Assembly: GCA_946183095.1 (NCBI GenBank)
Contig: CAMHBE010000088.1
Coordinates: forward strand, 1-7,339
Source: an uncultured Clostridia bacterium
GTDB taxonomy: Bacteria; Bacillota; Clostridia; Oscillospirales; Ruminococcaceae
Direction: 5' to 3'
Length of the DNA: 7,339 nt
Position numbers and translations under genes: made by a program. This document shows, piece after piece, positions 1 to 5,468 of the stretch. The notes under the pieces were generated by a model. The model had not been told where the DNA came from. It ran no database searches and worked only from the letters and a program-made list of their open reading frames with translations. Within the stretch, counting starts at the first letter, position 1, and each line of letters starts with the position of its first letter.

Positions 1-1
1 C

Positions 2-520
2 CATGCCATTATGGGCGGCTCTCCTGCGGAGATACTTGAAAGAGTCAACAAGCAGGTCTACGCCAATAATAAGGCGCATATGTTTGTGACGGTTTGGCTG
101 GGAATCCTCGAGATCAGCACCGGCAAGCTCACCACCGCGAGCGCCGGTCATGAGTATCCGATGATCAACACAAACGGCAAATACGAGATACTGAAAGACA
201 AGCACGGTCTTGCAATCGGCGCGATGGATATCGCCAAGTATAAAAATACCGAGATACAGCTCAAAAAGGGCGACAGCATCTTTGTCTACACCGACGGCGT
301 CGCCGAGGCCACAGACGCGAACAACGAGCTCTTCGGCACAGACCGCACTGTAGACGCCCTCAATGCAATCCCCGAGGGCGCTTCTCAGAAGGAGGTATTG
401 GCAGGCGTCCGCGTCGCTGTTGACGCTTTTGTCAAAGAAGCGCCTCAGTTTGACGACCTGACGATGGTCGGATTGAAATACAACGGGGTTGAAGATAATG
501 CCGGAGGTGAGGAGGAATGA
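2..520 (+). CDS. SpoIIE/RsbU-like PP2C serine/threonine phosphatase, C-terminal part (5' end outside window)
   Basis: The frame is open to the left edge (codons His-Ala-Ile precede the first Met at 11), so this is the C-terminal part of a longer gene. What is visible is the end of a SpoIIE-type PP2C phosphatase domain. Counting from the Met at 11, there is SAGHEYPMI at 44-52, GLAIG at 66-70, the metal-site strand VYTDGVAEA at 92-100, and the final metal-binding pair DDLTMVGLKY at 148-157. In this family the enzyme dephosphorylates an anti-anti-sigma (STAS) protein and so counters an RsbW-type kinase; Mn/Mg ions are held by the Asp residues seen here. The stop overlaps the start of the next gene, an RsbW-like kinase, which supports a partner-switching signalling unit. 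N-terminal sensor or membrane domains, usual for the family, would lie outside the window. The acidic Gly/Glu tail is probably disordered. The class assignment is firm; the specific pathway is not known. Confidence 0.93.
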   Translation, partial: HAIMGGSPAEILERVNKQVYANNKAHMFVTVWLGILEISTGKLTTASAGHEYPMINTNGKYEILKDKHGLAIGAMDIAKYKNTEIQLKKGDSIFVYTDGVAEATDANNELFGTDRTVDALNAIPEGASQKEVLAGVRVAVDAFVKEAPQFDDLTMVGLKYNGVEDNAGGEEE

Positions 521-885
521 TGCAGGAGCTAATCCTTGAAGCTGACAGAATGAATCTCCCTTTGGTACAGTCGTTTATAGACGAGCAGCTTGAAGCGGTA
601 GATTGCCCGATGCCGACCCGGATCGCGATCGATGTCGCGGTTGAGGAACTGTTCGTCAACATTGCAAGCTATGCCTACGGCGATGGAACCGGAAAGGCTG
701 TAGTTCAGGTCACGGTACACGAGGATCCGCTATCTGTTGAAATAACCTTTATCGACCACGGAAAGCAATACGACCCGCTTGCAAAGGCAGACCCGGATAC
801 CACGCTTTCCGTCAAGGAACGCAAAAAAGGCGGACTGGGCATCTTTATGGTCAAGAAGAGCATGGACAATGTGAACTATGAATAA
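517..885 (+). CDS. RsbW-like anti-sigma factor / serine kinase (GHKL ATPase), apparently C-terminally truncated
   Basis: This is a 122-aa HATPase_c_2 protein of the RsbW/SpoIIAB type. The N box is at 43-54 (EELFVNIASYAY, with Glu44 and Asn48), the G1 box is DHGKQYDP at 80-87, and the G2 box is GGLGIFMVKKSMD at 105-117. Family members bind ATP, phosphorylate a STAS antagonist and may sequester a sigma factor. The start overlaps the phosphatase stop; GGAGGT at 503-508 is well spaced for ATG 517, and ATG 520 is also possible. Proteins of this type normally run some 12-20 residues past this point, with a closing beta strand (YEY-x-DG-x-N-x-L-x-I-like). Here the frame ends straight after NVNYE, and the DNA beyond has no resemblance to that ending. 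The gene may therefore be clipped by a recombination event. The ATP-site motifs are intact, so partial function is possible. Confidence 0.88.
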   Translation: MMQELILEADRMNLPLVQSFIDEQLEAVDCPMPTRIAIDVAVEELFVNIASYAYGDGTGKAVVQVTVHEDPLSVEITFIDHGKQYDPLAKADPDTTLSVKERKKGGLGIFMVKKSMDNVNYE

Positions 886-1153
886 ACTGATTACTTCCGA
901 TGAGGTGATCCGACAGGAAACTACAATTTTGACTGAAATTAACGAAAATGTATGTTCCGTTACCGAACAAACAACTGTCTCGGCAAAACGCTCTTACTCT
1001 GCGTGTACTGTCGCGGAGCATCTCAGAAAGCTTCCTCGGGGACAGCCCCCATCTCCAAGTAAATATCCGGAGCTTGAATTATATGGGCTGACACCGGAAG
1101 ATGGATATACAGTAATAACAGAGTATCAAAAAGGAGCAGCGATTGCTGCGTAG
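878..1153 (+). CDS. Doubtful small ORF, unrecognised; possible junction remnant
   Basis: This is an open frame of 91 codons that begins inside the last codons of the RsbW-like gene and ends in a TAG next to the Shine-Dalgarno sequence of the zinc-ribbon gene. I do not recognise the product. It has no CxxC motif, signal peptide or membrane segment. The N-terminal half is rich in Thr, Glu and Ser, and the C-terminal half contains PRGQPPSPSKYPELELYGL (around residues 53-71). The start at 878 has no ribosome binding site at a usable distance, and no better in-frame start is evident. It could be a translationally coupled short gene, the remains of a gene brought next to the clipped kinase, or a chance open frame. 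Position between two well-supported genes is the main argument for it. Confidence 0.35.
   Translation: MNKLITSDEVIRQETTILTEINENVCSVTEQTTVSAKRSYSACTVAEHLRKLPRGQPPSPSKYPELELYGLTPEDGYTVITEYQKGAAIAA
929..956 (+). promoter_or_regulatory. Candidate sigma-70-type promoter for the zinc-ribbon gene
   Basis: TTGACT at 929-934 (5 of 6 matches to the -35 consensus) is followed after 16 bases by TATGTT at 951-956 (4 of 6 to the -10 consensus). It lies inside the doubtful ORF and about 200 bases before the zinc-ribbon gene, whose transcription it could drive. This rests on motif matching by eye only. Confidence 0.25.
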
Positions 1154-1158
1154 GAGGT
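1152..1158 (+). promoter_or_regulatory. Ribosome binding site of the double zinc-ribbon gene
   Basis: AGGAGGT lies 6 bases before the ATG at 1165 and fixes that start. It overlaps the TAG stop of the preceding frame. Confidence 0.8.
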
Positions 1159-1164
1159 ATCATA

Positions 1165-1434
1165 ATGAAATGCCCGCAGTGCGGAAGAAAAATGAAAGGC
1201 GACTGGCCTGATAAAGAAGTATATTTCAATTGCGAATTCTGCGGTGACAGATTTGTTATTGAAGATGACGGTGAGCTTGTCAATGTATTTAACAGAGGAA
1301 GCAATAACCACGGCACCTGTATTAACTGCGGTCGATCACTTGCGCGGGGAAGCTATACAGCGCCGTGGGAAGATGGTGATAATTCTGAAGGATTTGTTAC
1401 CTGCCCCCATTGTGGCTGTTATAACTACAAGTAA
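1165..1434 (+). CDS. Small protein with two zinc ribbons
   Basis: This 89-aa protein is made of two Cys4 zinc-ribbon units. The first uses CPQC at 3-6 and CEFC at 23-26; the second uses CINC at 52-55 and CPHCGC at 80-85, which supplies one spare Cys. Between them is an acidic linker (VIEDDGELV at 31-39). Such ribbons bind a structural zinc ion and mediate nucleic-acid or protein contacts; nothing in the sequence points to an enzymatic role. The start is set by AGGAGGT at 1152-1158. It is the last gene of the + strand block, just before the hairpin at 1444-1483. I cannot place it in a named family or give it a specific function. Confidence 0.82.
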   Translation: MKCPQCGRKMKGDWPDKEVYFNCEFCGDRFVIEDDGELVNVFNRGSNNHGTCINCGRSLARGSYTAPWEDGDNSEGFVTCPHCGCYNYK

Positions 1435-1443
1435 AGAATAATG

Positions 1444-1483
1444 CATAAAACCTCCGGGCATTTGGCAGCTTGGAGGTTTTATG
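1444..1483. terminator. Bidirectional rho-independent terminator between convergent blocks
   Basis: The 12-base arms 1444-1455 (CATAAAACCTCC) and 1472-1483 (GGAGGTTTTATG) pair perfectly around a 16-base loop. The CCTCC/GGAGG core is flanked by AAAA and TTTT, so each strand reads as a GC stem followed by a T-run. It lies 9 bases after the stop of the + strand zinc-ribbon gene and about 70 bases after the last minus-strand gene. The + side has a further TTGTTTTTTG at 1493-1502. The interval 1435-1552 shows nothing else convincing. Confidence 0.75.
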
Positions 1484-1552
1484 ATTGCAGTCTTGTTTTT
1501 TGCGACTAACTCTTATTAGAAACAGCCTTGCGATTCTATCGATTGAAAATTA

Positions 1553-1753
1553 TCACTGCGGTTCCTTCTCCTCGGTAACGGACAATTCCGTAAAATCACG
1601 TTTGCTGTTCGTGTAGCATCGCCGCAAATAATCGTGCCCGCCGTCAACGGAAACGCTCCCGCAGGAGCAGGTCTTGAAGTCGTGCCTGTGAGTGCTTTCG
1701 ATGATATCGCCGCAGTGGTTACAGCGTATCAGATTTCGTATAATGATTTTCAT
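1553..1753 (-). CDS. Small zinc-ribbon protein (DUF7695-like)
   Basis: This is a 66-aa protein. It has CNHC at 11-14, His24 in RHDF, CSC at 29-31 and the conserved-looking block SVDGGHDYLRRC at 35-46. This pattern (I-R-C-x-x-C-G-D-x-I-E-S, then HDF-x-x-C-x-CG, then VDGG-x-DYLRR) is one I know from many small Bacillota and phage proteins; I believe it is catalogued as DUF7695, but could not verify that. The paired Cys motifs imply zinc binding; the function is unknown. The frame is open further upstream, with possible starts at 1780 and 1789. I chose the Met at 1753 because MKIII-RN begins the family-like part and because a remnant coding frame ends just 1 base before it. It has only a weak GGAA-type ribosome site. 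It is the last gene of the minus-strand run. Confidence 0.8.
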   Translation of the reverse strand: MKIIIRNLIRCNHCGDIIESTHRHDFKTCSCGSVSVDGGHDYLRRCYTNSKRDFTELSVTEEKEPQ

Positions 1754-1754
1754 G

Positions 1755-1841
1755 TTACGGTTCCGGGCAGTCGGCGTCATAAGCGTCAAGCAGCTCTTGC
1801 AGCAGAGGATTCGGTTTTGCCTCGCACCCGCCGACCCTTGG
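1755..1841 (-). pseudogene. Possible orphan C-terminal tail fragment (frame without a start codon)
   Basis: Between the Fic-fold gene and the zinc-ribbon gene, the frame +1 relative to the Fic gene reads EAKPNPLLQELLDAYDADCP followed by EP and a TAA at 1757-1755, one base before the next ATG. It has coding-like composition and looks like an ordinary acidic protein end, but it has no ATG, GTG or TTG start, and a TAA at 1844-1842 closes it upstream. It may be the former C-terminus of the Fic-fold protein or of a lost gene. This is weakly supported and may be chance. Confidence 0.25.
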
Positions 1842-1845
1842 TTAT

Positions 1846-4281
1846 TTACGCTGCCGGCTCAAAGCACTCGGGATTATCCTCGGGAGTGACAACGAGTCGG
1901 TAGCGGTTGCCGTTTTCATCGATGTTTTGATCCAATAAACGCAGCAGCGTCAACTTGTGCAGCGAGGCGTAGGTGTAGGAGACAGAATAATTCAGAGTGG
2001 CGATAAACATATCCGAAGAGAATTCATCACACCCGAAAGCCTCATAGATTGCGGTCAGCGTTTTCTTTTGAGTCGGACGAAGCTCGGGGCAAAGCTCTTT
2101 GTTCATAGAATAGCAGTCCGGCGACTCCTTACTGATGAGCCCGAGCTGTACCGCGAGTTCCGTATCAATGCTCCACATGTTCTCCGTGTATCCCCAAAAG
2201 TCATAATCGCTCCTGAAAAGAGTACCTTTCTCTATGCATTGCTGCATGACCGTTCCGAGGCGCCGGTCTCTTGTGGAAAATTCGGATGTTGCAAGCGTAT
2301 TGATAAGCTCATAGACCTCGTCGGAATAGTCTGCGTCGTTTGGTTCCGTGACCGGCGCGGTATCTGCTGAGGGTACAGTGTTTTCGGCAAAGAAGGTGGG
2401 GTGCGTTTCCGGGTCAACAAGCAGGCGATATTTATGCGGTGACTCGTTCTGACATTCAAAAATATGCAGCTGAGATAACCTGTGAAGCTCTTTGTCGACA
2501 GCTGATTTGCATTTGTTCAATACCGGCATTACGGTTTTTCGCGTAAACCACTCATGCCCGAAATTCCGGTAAACAATCGACAGAACCTTTTTTGTTGTCT
2601 CTGTGATTAAAATGGTTTCCTTGCTCACGTTTCTGTTTATTCTGTAAACGTGCCGGGTAACCTTTGTAACCAACCCCATTTGCAAAGGAAGAGACATTTC
2701 TGACGGCATTTTTTCGATGACATTGTACTGCTCATAGTCTGCGGCGGTAATCAGACCTTTTGGCAGACAGGATAATAACAGATCTCCAAGGCGCCTGTCG
2801 TTTTCGGATGTTTCAGAGTGCTGCAACTCTCGGATAGTGTTTATTATACTTGGGGCGTAATCGCCGGGTAAAAGCGGAGGAAGATCTGATTTTACCCGAT
2901 AAGTCTTGTATTCTCCCGGAGACTGATCCCCGTATTCAATCAGTCCCTTTTCACGCAAATGCCCGATAAATACGCTCGCCGAATTTCGGGATACGCCGCA
3001 CCTTTGAACAAAATCCTCAGAATTGAAAGAATACACGCCTTCATCAAACAGCTTCAGCAGTACCTTAGAACATTTTTTGGAGATTTCTCCTTTTCCGCCA
3101 ATCATCTCATATAACCTGTCCTTAATGCGGGCTAAACTGATTTCAAAACCATTGCCGTCATCAAAAGACTGCTCCGTCTCGTTGGGTGAAACGGTATAAA
3201 ATCCGTCAGGGAATCTGTTCTCTTCGCATGTAACCTCCGTTTCCTGAGCGGCGGTCATGCTCCCCGGAGGACCTGTGTGAGAAGGGGGAGACAGGGTCGT
3301 TCGCGCCATTTCTATTTCTGCCTGCCGCAGCTCGTTTTCGGCGTTCTGTATGCGCAGGCGCCTTTCGTCAACGGCGCGTGACAGCAGCTCAAGGTAATAC
3401 TCTACGAAGTAGGTCATGTCACCTTCGTTCTCCTCGCGGAGTATGTTAGCGGCAGCCTCATAATACGCATAACTCCGACGGGCTATCAGAGCGGAAAGGC
3501 TGACGTCGCTGAAAAAAGAGTATCCCGACCGCAGAAGGATCATACCGGAAATAATACGCCCCAGCCGTTCATTTCCTTCGGGGAACGGTCGGGTGACGAT
3601 CAGATATGCCTGCGCTATCGCCGCTTTTATCAGAGGATGTACGTTTTGCTCATTGAGGAAACCGCACAGCGCATCGACGCGTTCGGGGATGACGTGCGGC
3701 GGAGGGAACTGTAACCGTTCACCGTCAGCAGAGATATAATCCGTCTCGTCGGTGAAACGGTAATCCTGACCGCCGGTGTCCATGCCGTCCGTCAGAATGC
3801 CGATAAGCTCGCGCATGAAATCAGCGTCAATCGGTCTGTACAAATTTTCGGAAGCATAACTGCCCGCCATTCGATTATTGACGATCAGCTGTTCCTCAAT
3901 GTCTCGCGGCGGCTGTTCGCCTGTCAGAAAATCCATCGCCGCCTGCAGGGTGATCTGGGCTCCTTCTATGTAGCCCGTGAAGAACACTTCCTCCAGCGTC
4001 ATCACCGGCAGCGGCTCGGCATATGGGTCGTGTTCCGTTTCATTTTCAAACAGCGCTTCTACGATTTTTTCGCTTGAAGCGACCATCTTTTCTGTTGTCA
4101 CATACCAGTACGGTTTCCCGTTACAACTGTACAGAGGCAGAACTGTGCTTGAGGAACGTCGAAGATTCAGCAGCTCCTGCCACAGAGAGTCGGGATTAAC
4201 GCCGAGGGGTATGCGCGAAATCATATCGCGTTTTGATGTATAACGCTTTTCCAGATTTTTAAACAGTTTTTCTCGATTCAT
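1846..4281 (-). CDS. Large Fic-fold protein with degenerate active site, winged-helix-like segment and duplicated C-terminal module
   Basis: This is an 811-aa protein. Residues ~95-305 form a Fic domain: an N-terminal inhibitory-helix motif TGYIEG (102-107, fitting [S/T]xxxE[G/N]), a flap region with FPPPHVIPERVDAL (192-205), and the core RPFPEGNERLGR (231-242). Canonical Fic enzymes have HxFx[D/E]GNGRxxR and transfer AMP or similar groups to a target hydroxyl with the His as general base. Here that His is Arg231 and the second Gly is Glu238, while Phe233, Glu235, Asn237, Arg239 and Arg242 remain. Catalysis by the usual route is therefore unlikely. Residues ~402-463 look like a winged helix (FVQRCGVSRNSASVFIGHLR at 424-443). 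Residues ~478-631 and ~656-807 are diverged copies of one module. GAGGAGG at 4288-4294 fixes the start. It sits 22 bases after gene C in the same operon. A DNA-binding or scaffold regulator is my inference; a changed-activity Fic enzyme is the alternative. Confidence 0.85.
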   Translation of the reverse strand: MNREKLFKNLEKRYTSKRDMISRIPLGVNPDSLWQELLNLRRSSSTVLPLYSCNGKPYWYVTTEKMVASSEKIVEALFENETEHDPYAEPLPVMTLEEVFFTGYIEGAQITLQAAMDFLTGEQPPRDIEEQLIVNNRMAGSYASENLYRPIDADFMRELIGILTDGMDTGGQDYRFTDETDYISADGERLQFPPPHVIPERVDALCGFLNEQNVHPLIKAAIAQAYLIVTRPFPEGNERLGRIISGMILLRSGYSFFSDVSLSALIARRSYAYYEAAANILREENEGDMTYFVEYYLELLSRAVDERRLRIQNAENELRQAEIEMARTTLSPPSHTGPPGSMTAAQETEVTCEENRFPDGFYTVSPNETEQSFDDGNGFEISLARIKDRLYEMIGGKGEISKKCSKVLLKLFDEGVYSFNSEDFVQRCGVSRNSASVFIGHLREKGLIEYGDQSPGEYKTYRVKSDLPPLLPGDYAPSIINTIRELQHSETSENDRRLGDLLLSCLPKGLITAADYEQYNVIEKMPSEMSLPLQMGLVTKVTRHVYRINRNVSKETILITETTKKVLSIVYRNFGHEWFTRKTVMPVLNKCKSAVDKELHRLSQLHIFECQNESPHKYRLLVDPETHPTFFAENTVPSADTAPVTEPNDADYSDEVYELINTLATSEFSTRDRRLGTVMQQCIEKGTLFRSDYDFWGYTENMWSIDTELAVQLGLISKESPDCYSMNKELCPELRPTQKKTLTAIYEAFGCDEFSSDMFIATLNYSVSYTYASLHKLTLLRLLDQNIDENGNRYRLVVTPEDNPECFEPAA
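1861..2316 (-). repeat. Second copy of the intragenic ~150-residue module in the Fic-fold gene
   Basis: Residues ~656-807. Matching blocks with the first copy: INTL, RDRRLG (671-676), SDYDFWGY (691-698), QLGLISK (712-718), a helix with AIYEAFG (744-750), and the ending RYRLVVTPEDNPECF (793-807). Confidence 0.7.
2389..2850 (-). repeat. First copy of the intragenic ~150-residue module in the Fic-fold gene
   Basis: Residues ~478-631. Matching blocks: INTI (480-483), NDRRLG (494-499), ADYEQYN (514-520), QMGLVTK (534-540), a helix with IVYRNFG (569-575), and the ending KYRLLVDPETHPTFF (617-631). The two copies lie in the same order with offsets of 176-180 residues. Confidence 0.7.
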
Positions 4282-4287
4282 TTTCTG

Positions 4288-4294
4288 CCTCCTC
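4288..4294 (-). promoter_or_regulatory. Ribosome binding site of the Fic-fold gene
   Basis: GAGGAGG on the minus strand lies 6 bases before the ATG at 4281 and confirms that start. Confidence 0.8.
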
Positions 4295-4303
4295 GCGCGT
4301 ACT

Positions 4304-4657
4304 TTATCGGGCTTCGATCTCTACAGGCTGAGCGTCTTCAAGCCTGAACCGAATCGCCTGATGAGAGGGGATATATTCGCCGTAACACATTCTCGGGCGG
4401 TCATCGTTCCAGCCGACAAGCTTCCGAATCTTTTTCAAGAAGCTCCTCCCGCTGATCTCAAACTGCATGGCGCGTTCCTCGGGTACTACGACAGCCTGCA
4501 GGTCGTCAACGGTGCAGGAGCGGAGAAGCAGCATTTTTTCTTCTTTGTTGATCAGGATCTGGACTTGGCGCGGTCTGTCCAGAGCCGCCAGTACACCTTC
4601 GTTCAGAAGAATAGAATCTTCCGGCAAATTCAATGTCATTATGATTTGAGTATTCAC
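4304..4657 (-). CDS. Gene C: short member of a three-paralogue family (uncharacterised)
   Basis: This 117-aa protein is almost entirely the domain shared with genes A and B. It begins with a GTG codon (4657-4655) that overlaps the stop of gene B as GTGA; the ribosome site TGGAGGT upstream supports this start. The shared signature is VQILINKEEKMLLLRSC (32-48), followed by FEISGRSFLKKIRKLVGWND (66-85) and a closing strand around IRFRLED (102-108). The VGW at 81-83 matches LMGW in B and SMGW in A. The Cys at 48 is conserved in all three. It lacks the N- and C-terminal extensions of A and B, so it is either the minimal domain or a dedicated partner subunit. There is no signal peptide or membrane segment, so it is presumably cytoplasmic. 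I do not recognise a named family and give no function. Confidence 0.8.
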   Translation of the reverse strand: MNTQIIMTLNLPEDSILLNEGVLAALDRPRQVQILINKEEKMLLLRSCTVDDLQAVVVPEERAMQFEISGRSFLKKIRKLVGWNDDRPRMCYGEYIPSHQAIRFRLEDAQPVEIEAR

Positions 4658-5442
4658 TCGACTACCTCCATAGGTTCTTTATCGGGATTTGAAATAGTTG
4701 TATTGTTTTCCGGCGGTGTAATACCGGATGAAACGAAGCCTTCTGACAAATCAACCTGCGTAGAAGCAAGATGTTCGTCAACGGTCATTCCGAATGTTTC
4801 CAGCCACTCTTTCGGCAGAATGGGTTTCGGGCGTTTGATTTTTCCCGTTTCGGGATCGCGGGTCTGAGGCAGGAACGCTTCTTTTGCGCATAAGTCAAAC
4901 AAATACAGATTCTCCCCCTGATAGGTGATCTTCATACCCTGAAGCTTGTACCTGTATATTTGTTCCCAGCCCATAAGCTCGTATAGTTTGGTTGTAAACG
5001 GTCTGCAGGTGATTTCACGGCTCTTTCGCTTATCGCCGCGAACGACGCACCACCGCACCGCGTCACGTGCTCCTTCCTCGCAAGGCCTTATCGCGAGCTT
5101 GCGTTCTTCGGGATTGATCAGGAACTGAATATACGTCGCGTCCTCCAGCTTGCTGATACAGGAGTTGTTGAACGTGATGCTGTTGCCGCGAATGGTCATA
5201 GCAGGGTCAAAGCGGTGGGAGATAAACTCTCTGCGCACCACCTGATACCCGCTGAAATTAAAGTTTGCTTCTTCGGCAAGCCGTTTTGCTTCCTGCCGTT
5301 CTTCCCGCGTCAAACCGTTCATACCCTGTGGGTTTGTCGCCGCGGGCTGCGGAAATCCGGGATATGACATGCGCTGAGGATTCTGCGGGCCGGGTCGGTA
5401 TCCCTGTCTTGATTGTGACCAAGGCTGAATGTTTTCCGCCAT
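4654..5442 (-). CDS. Gene B: mid-length member of the three-paralogue family (uncharacterised)
   Basis: This is a 262-aa protein. Residues 1-45 are rich in Pro, Gln and Gly and likely disordered. Residues 46-60 are a charged helix (TREERQEAKRLAEEAN). The shared domain covers ~66-190: GYQVVRREFISH (65-76), ITFNNSCISKL (89-99), IQFLINPEERKLAIRPC (105-121), ITCRPFTTKLYELMGW (144-159), then a closing strand YLFDLCAKE (180-188). The homology with A begins at the QVV motif. After the domain come a basic linker (KIKRPKPILPKEW at 201-213) and an acidic tail. I have a memory of similar proteins in clostridial genomes without an assigned role; I cannot name the family. AAGGAGG lies 11 bases before the ATG at 5442. 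It follows gene D by 26 bases and is coupled to gene C by a 4-base overlap, which suggests co-translation and perhaps a complex. Confidence 0.83.
   Translation of the reverse strand: MAENIQPWSQSRQGYRPGPQNPQRMSYPGFPQPAATNPQGMNGLTREERQEAKRLAEEANFNFSGYQVVRREFISHRFDPAMTIRGNSITFNNSCISKLEDATYIQFLINPEERKLAIRPCEEGARDAVRWCVVRGDKRKSREITCRPFTTKLYELMGWEQIYRYKLQGMKITYQGENLYLFDLCAKEAFLPQTRDPETGKIKRPKPILPKEWLETFGMTVDEHLASTQVDLSEGFVSSGITPPENNTTISNPDKEPMEVVE
4665..4669 (-). promoter_or_regulatory. Ribosome binding site supporting the GTG start of gene C
   Basis: The core GGAGG, within TGGAGGT on the minus strand, lies 7 bases before the GTG at 4657. It sits inside the last codons of gene B, consistent with translational coupling across the GTGA overlap. 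Confidence 0.7.
4873..5247 (-). other. Shared domain, copy 2 (gene B)
   Basis: Residues ~66-190 of gene B. This is the best-preserved copy of the signature (INPEERKLAIRPC at 109-121) and the natural query for a family search. The third copy is nearly all of gene C. Confidence 0.75.
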
Positions 5443-5468
5443 AAGTCGTCAGACCTCCTTTTTCTTAT

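Noticed and set aside
870..900. Attachment (att) site at the suspected junction
   Set aside because: No second copy of this sequence, no tRNA gene and no integrase is visible in the window, so a specific att site cannot be supported.
1023..1316. Minus-strand open frame of 97 codons opposite the zinc-ribbon gene
   Set aside because: The + strand frame has a clear AGGAGGT and paired CxxC motifs; the opposite frame is a hydrophobic, Ser/Pro-rich shadow.
1500..1533. Direct repeat TTGCGA (1500-1505 and 1528-1533) and a short CTAA...TTAG inverted pair
   Set aside because: Six-base repeats and a four-base stem are expected by chance in a 110-base AT-rich interval.
1634..1903. Open frame of 89 codons on the + strand
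   Set aside because: It runs across the zinc-ribbon gene, the gap and the Fic gene end on the opposite strand, and shows no family pattern.
1957..2370. Open frame of 137 codons on the + strand
   Set aside because: It is antisense to the duplicated module of the Fic-fold gene, where internal repeat homology proves the minus-strand frame.
1846..4281. Phd-Doc type toxin-antitoxin reading of the Fic gene
   Set aside because: Doc toxins are short (about 125 aa) and have their own catalytic His. This 811-aa protein lacks that His and has no Phd-like partner gene next to it.
4361..4867. Open frame of 168 codons on the + strand
   Set aside because: It lies antisense to genes C and B, which have ribosome sites, tight spacing and mutual homology; this frame has neither a ribosome site nor a recognisable domain.
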